From assembly GCA_010015675.1 (NCBI GenBank), contig ML977011.1:32091-54603 (forward strand): a stretch of DNA of 22,513 bases. Direction: 5' to 3'. Made by a program: the position numbers and the translations under genes. The notes below the pieces were generated by a model, which did not search any database, was not told the DNA's origin, and saw only the letters and a list, made by a program, of their open reading frames with translations. Numbering within the stretch: position 1 is the first letter of the stretch; each line of letters begins with the position of its first letter. This DNA comes from Byssothecium circinans. Its lineage: Eukaryota; Ascomycota; Dothideomycetes; Pleosporales; Massarinaceae. This document shows, piece after piece, positions 18,353 through 22,513 of the stretch.

Positions 18353-20562
18353 TCATGCCTGTTTTCCCTCGTTCGGAGTAGCACTGTTCACAGCGTCGCT
18401 GCTCTTCGTCGACTCCGCCAACGTCGTATCCCTGCTCTGGTGCTTCTCCACATCGGGAGCACTAGCGCTAATCTCCTTTGCTGCTGCATCTTGCGCCCCC
18501 AGCGCGGGCGCTGCCTGTCCCCCCGCAGGGCCCGGGGCATTCCCCTTCTCAGCAACCTGCGCACCATCGGCGCTCTTCGGCGGTCCTCCCTTCTTCTTGA
18601 CAGTGCGGAACTCCATTGCGAGAGCGCCGGGGAAAGCAATACAAGCCATGATGAGACCGACTTGGAATACTACACGCAGTGCGTCGTTGTACCCGTTCAA
18701 CGCGGCCGTGCGGTACTGTTGCCCGACGATGTTGATAAGGTCCGTGGCACCGGTGTCCTTGATGGTCTGGGAAGTGATGCCTGGGAGCCCAGCGAGGTTT
18801 CGGAGTAGCCGGGAATTGAACACGTTCGAGCCGACGGAAACGAAGACGGTACCGAAGAGTGTTGTACTGTACACTAAAAGTTAGTGGATAATCCATGTAT
18901 TGATGGACGACACCATCTTCTTGATATGCTGGGATGAGCTCACCCGAAAAACATCAGCGATGCACCGATGGCTATTTCTTCTTTCGGCAGCACGGTTTGC
19001 GCAGCCATGTTCGGAGCCTGCGAGGCCAGGCCCTGGCCAAAACCGTACAGGATTTGGTACCCAATCCATTTGCCGTTTGAAGTGTAAAGGTCGAAGGTGG
19101 TGAGCAAGCCGGCGCCGATCGCAGTGACGCAGACGCCCAAGATCAGGGAGGGTGTGTAGTAGCCAATATAGGAGACTAGGTGGCCGTTGACAATGGCCGT
19201 GATAGCAATAGGAATGACCATGGCAAGAAGGTCGACGCCGCTTTGAACTGCCGACTTCCCTTTGACCGTCTGGAACCAGATGGGCAGATAGTACACTGGC
19301 GAACTGGCGTCAGCACGCATATTAACTTTCTCAGGTACACAGCGGGCACTCACGAAAAATAGTCTGGTGCGCGCCAACGCAAATGCTCGTCCAGAAACCA
19401 GAGGCGATGCTACGCTGGAAGGCAACGCGTGGGGGCAGAACGGCTTGCTCTGGCATCAAGACCTGGACAGCGCAAAATGCGATCAAAAGCAGGAACGAGA
19501 TAATGAAAAGTGCGATGATGCGCCCATTGCCCCACTAGGTTCTTTAGTTAGCCCTTTGGCTTCGATGTAACGTGGAGGAAAAGAGTTTTATTGGGGATCT
19601 TACATTGTATTGGTTGCCGCCATACTGGAGGACAAGACAAAGGCAGACGATTCCAGGAACGAGGAAAAATATGCCCAACAGGCCGAGGTGCCGTAGCCTG
19701 TCCATGAAAGGCTTCTTGGTGGCGGGTTGGTCGGGCACTTCGAGTAGGAAGAATACCAGCGCCATCACAACACCTCCAATAGGAACTGGCGAAGGAGGGT
19801 TAGCAGAAATAGGGGCCAAGACTCTAAGGTATACGTACGGTTGATGTAAAAGCACCATCTCCAGGTGACGTGTGTTGTGAAAGCGCCACCGACGGTAGGA
19901 CCGAGCACTGAAGCGACACCGAATATGGCGCCAAACCAGCCCTGATACTTGGGCCGCTGCTGCAACGGAACAGCGTAGACAATGATGACCATCTAAGGTA
20001 GTGTATTAGTCAGTCGATGGAGAGTTGACAGAGTTGATTGAGCGGTGATTCTGGAGGCACTCACAACACCAGGAAGGATGCCTCCCGCTCCCAGACCAGC
20101 TATGGCTCTCCCCAAGATGAACGCGATCGAATTCGGCGCTGCGCCGCAGAGGGCAGAGCCGACCATGAACAGTAACGAGGACACCATGAAAGTGATCTTG
20201 AGCGGGAAGACCTTGTACACCTTTCCAAAGACGAGCTGAAAAGAGCAGTTGGTCAGGAGGTACGCCGTTCCGTACCATCCCACGTCGTCCTTTGAGTTGA
20301 ATGCATCGGTAATGGCAGGAATAGCGGTTGAGATGATCAATTTGTCCTATTACTGGTTATCACGCAATTCAAATGCCTCGCAAATCTGGCGAGTGTTCCC
20401 GTGTAAACGTACCAAGGAAACCAAAAACATCGCCGAGAATATGGACACGATCAGAAACGCGAATTTGAGCCCCGTAGGGTAAACGACGTTCGGTTTGCCC
20501 TTCACATCTTTCATCTCTCCCTTCTGCTGTCCGGCTCCATCATTCCCTTGGTTGGGCGCCAT
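18353..20562 (-). CDS. DHA2-family MFS drug/toxin efflux pump (14-TM)
   Basis: Seven exons splice in frame: 20562-20413, 20346-20065, 19992-19839, 19785-19604, 19534-19354, 19295-18944, 18866-18353, with introns of 53-77 nt. The product is about 604 residues. Hallmarks of the 14-helix DHA2 proton antiporters: [16 protein letters not shown] in helix 1, [32 protein letters not shown], antiporter motif C as [39 protein letters not shown] and [15 protein letters not shown]. The N-terminus ([15 protein letters not shown]) and the C-terminal tail (residues about 520-604, Ala/Gly/Lys-rich) are cytosolic. Location should be the plasma membrane; the likely job is proton-driven export of a xenobiotic or of a self-made metabolite, as with HC-toxin-type pumps. 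It is transcribed away from the AKR gene, sharing about 1 kb of promoter DNA. No breaks seen. Confidence 0.92.
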
Positions 20563-21573
20563 ATTGTCTGATGAGAATGTGAATGGAGTGCAGGAAAATA
20601 GATTGGGCGGGGGGTGACGCTCTTATGGTGGCTGGCGGCGCCGACCTGTTGGAGAGTTTGCCCAACGGGGGCATCGCTTGTGCCGCAAGGGCCCGTGCAC
20701 ACCTTACCCAGGTCTCAGGCCTGGCAATAATTCGTCAATAATTCGTGCACGAATTATTGCCGGGTTCTGGGGCCTCCTGGCCGCGTGACATGACAACAAA
20801 GGGCCAGTAAGGCGGAATTGATGTGATGACAAGCCTTCACTCAAAAGCTTAATTTCATGCCAATTTTATGCCGTAGATGGAGTGCAGTACGAAACATGGT
20901 ATATAGCACAGAAGTTGATAAGAGCACCATTTCGTTGTTCCCTTCCAGGGTGGCTGCCTGGGGTGGGCAGGTCACGGCCGTTATTTTTAGGAGGCATCCC
21001 CCGTCCCCCGTACATCGCATGCTCTCAAACAATATCAGCGAGGGTTACAAACCTCCCACATACTTGCGCCTTTTTTTCCAGCGTGTCACGATCTCGCCAG
21101 ATAGTGTCCATCAGCAAGCTTTCGCGATGGAAGTGGCCTGTATTTTGTTATTGTCGACTTTGGGATGTTTCGTTCGGGAGGTATAGACGTCGGGATGTTT
21201 CAACCACCAAAAGTCCGACGGCTCAGAATTCCGGATCTTTTTAACCGCCCGACGTAAGAACGCGGAAAATTCGATTTCGCAACGCGTACTGCACGCCATC
21301 TCCAAACTCTTGGGTCGTCGAAAAAGCAAAATGCACGTTGCGAAGCAAAAATGTTTGTTGTCCCGTATCGCCTAGCCTTGTCCGACTGTGCCATGACCCG
21401 ATCCATTTTCGGGGAGTTGCATTCGGATCCACTGCGCCGCTCGCGAGGCCATGGCCCCTATTAGGTTCCATAGCTACGTATAGGAGTGAAATGAGATATG
21501 CTCCTCGTCTTAAGCTTCTCCTGAGCACAGAGCTAGCTTGTGAATTAGGAATTGGATCAGTGCAATTAGCATC
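20563..21573. promoter_or_regulatory. Divergent promoter region of the pump and the aldo-keto reductase
   Basis: About 1 kb between two diverging start codons. It contains a 24-bp palindrome with an extra half-site (20723-20761) nearer the pump gene, and two GGGATGTTTC copies near 21162 and 21193. Several small frames on both strands (for example 20857-21186 plus and 21241-21687 minus) have no family features and lie where regulatory DNA is expected. Confidence 0.5.
20723..20761. promoter_or_regulatory. 24-bp perfect palindrome plus tandem half-site
   Basis: The 11-mer CAATAATTCGT occurs at 20725-20735 and again directly adjoining at 20736-20746. The second copy forms the left half of a perfect 24-bp palindrome, 20736-20759, centred on GTGCAC. 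The outer copy, extended to GGCAATAATTCGT (20723-20735), can also pair with 20749-20761 (13 bp). Two direct and one inverted copy of one half-site, about 160-200 bases upstream of the pump start codon, look like a binding site for a dimeric transcription factor. Which factor is unknown. Confidence 0.6.
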
Positions 21574-22226
21574 ATGACTGCCACAGCCGATTCTACCAAT
21601 GGAACTGCCAGCAATGGCGTCCATCAAAGCAAGACCGCACTCAAGGTCGTTTTCGGCGCCATGACAGTTGGCAAAGAAGGTGTGCATCTCGACCCCTCGT
21701 AACTCATCTCCATCGACATCTCCACCTCAAATTGAAGAGCATTCCATATAACCCCTTTTGCAGGTGCCGAAGGGGCCCGCGTCACCGACGTCAAAGACAT
21801 TACCTCCGTGCTCGACGTCCTGCAGAAGCACGGCCACGACGAAGTCGACACTGCGCGCGTGTACGGCGCCTCCGAGGAGCTCCTCGGCCAAGCCAACTGG
21901 AAGGGACGGGGCATCGTGCTGGGCACGAAGCTCAACCCCCTTCGCTTTGGGCCCAAGCCGTATTCGCACAAGAAAGACGACCTCAAGCGCGGACTCACAG
22001 ACAGTCTGCAGGCGTTGCAGACGGACAAGGTGGACTTGTGGTACCTGCATACACCGGACGTAGGTGTTTCTGCTATTGACCGAGGCTGCTGCTGATATTT
22101 TGATGCTTGTAGCACTCCACACCGTACGCGGAGACGCTCGAAGCCGTGAATGAGCTCTACAAGGCGGGCCACTTTACGCGGTTCGGCATTAGCAACTACT
22201 CCGCGTGGGAGGTTGCTCAGATATGT
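21574..22226 (+). CDS. Aldo-keto reductase, AKR7 (aflatoxin-aldehyde reductase) type, 5' part; interrupted or incomplete
   Basis: Exons 21574-21679, 21764-22059 and 22113-22226 join in frame through introns 21680-21763 and 22060-22112, giving 172 residues. The sequence follows AKR7-type NADPH-dependent aldehyde reductases: KVVFGAMTVGKEG, EVDTARVYGASEELLGQ with catalytic Asp and Tyr, GTKLNPLRFGPKPYS with catalytic Lys, DLWYLHTPD with the active-site His, then FGISNYSAWEVAQIC. All four catalytic residues are therefore encoded. A GTAAGT donor follows at 22227. The second half, about 150 residues including the remaining NADPH-binding part, is not found in the last 287 bases. The next plausible acceptor (GTAG, 22363-22366) is followed at once by TGA. 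Either the gene is broken by an insertion, or its next exon lies beyond the window. Complete members are about 330 residues. Confidence 0.85.
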
Positions 22227-22513
22227 GTAAGTCATCCCTTGGCAGGCTTCGTCAAGGAAGGAGTCAACTCCGCCTCCACGGACTCCACTCCTTCCGTACG
22301 CTCCAGGGAGTCTCCATGGAGTGGGAGAATCCTTAGTAATTACTGATCTTGCCTTTTCTGGCGTAGTGATACGCTCGGGCGTCTCAGGAGTTGATACCCT
22401 GCGGGGTGACTTTTCAACGTCACCTCATCGCTTATACCGCTTCTCATCTATTATAAATATCCATAACTCTTTCTATACTTAATATTATCGCTCAGTACTT
22501 TTAACATGTCGTC
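22227..22513. mobile_element. Possible insertion interrupting the reductase gene
   Basis: After the GTAAGT donor the sequence no longer resembles an AKR gene. It contains a 9-bp inverted repeat, GGAAGGAGT (22256-22264) against ACTCCTTCC (22287-22295), within a patch rich in GGAGT/ACTCC. Further on there is a 6-bp stem GGTGAC/GTCACC (22405-22424), a TATTATAAATAT box near 22450 and an ATG at 22506, about 50 bases after the box. The TG at 22367 followed by a promoter-like unit could be the left end of an LTR, but the right side is outside the window. Insertion is inference. Confidence 0.35.

Noticed and set aside
20857..21244. Plus-strand frames of 109 and 120 codons in the pump/reductase promoter
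   Set aside because: Unrecognisable overlapping translations in the promoter interval of two well-supported divergent genes.
21241..22235. Long minus-strand frames opposite the reductase (for example 21624-22235)
   Set aside because: Antisense shadows of GC-rich coding exons that match the AKR family on the plus strand with correct splice sites.

Overview
The window looks like nuclear DNA of a filamentous ascomycete (Pezizomycotina). Short GT-AG introns of about 41-84 bases interrupt most genes. Gene families typical of these fungi are present: a DUF3435/C2H2 tyrosine recombinase, a 14-helix DHA2 efflux pump, an AKR7-type aldo-keto reductase, an FMP42/SLC43-like transporter and a bacterial-type GH13 amylase remnant. 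A long block is extremely TA-rich and poor in CA/TG, the signature of repeat-induced point mutation (RIP). I cannot name the genus from sequence alone.

Layout. 1-~3835 is a RIP-degraded, gene-less block, probably one or more dead transposons. At about 3836 composition switches abruptly to GC-rich. There a rightward gene of five or so exons (4596-7032) encodes a DUF3435 tyrosine recombinase with two C-terminal C2H2 fingers, the protein class that includes the captains of Starship giant transposons. Its catalytic part splices cleanly, but the N-terminal junction (about 4882-4965) is out of frame unless a poor intron is used. A cluster of GTCCGCTTT-type repeats follows it (7136-7216), and related GTGGCCGCTT repeats lie at 118-144, so about 7 kb may be one decayed element. 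Then come small orphan genes: a leftward 188-residue ORF (7502-8068), a 90-bp foldback element (8367-8456), a rightward basic protein built on 87-nt tandem repeats (8655-9224) and a leftward four-exon acidic/basic protein (10011-11431). A 5'-truncated GH13 amylase tail sits at 12674-13036.

From 13.5 kb the window looks like ordinary genome: an FMP42-like MFS transporter (13517-15407, minus), a divergent coiled-coil-rich orphan protein (16309-17913, plus), and a seven-exon DHA2 drug/toxin pump (18353-20562, minus). The pump shares a 1-kb divergent promoter region with an AKR7-like reductase (21574 onward, plus). A 24-bp perfect palindrome preceded by a direct copy of its half-site lies in that promoter region. 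The reductase breaks off after 172 codons, where the sequence turns into inverted repeats and a TATA/ATG unit, suggesting an insertion at the right edge.

How the genes may work together: the pump and reductase form a plausible detoxification/efflux pair, and the recombinase with RIP debris marks the left third as mobile or accessory DNA. No tRNA, rRNA or CRISPR array was found.
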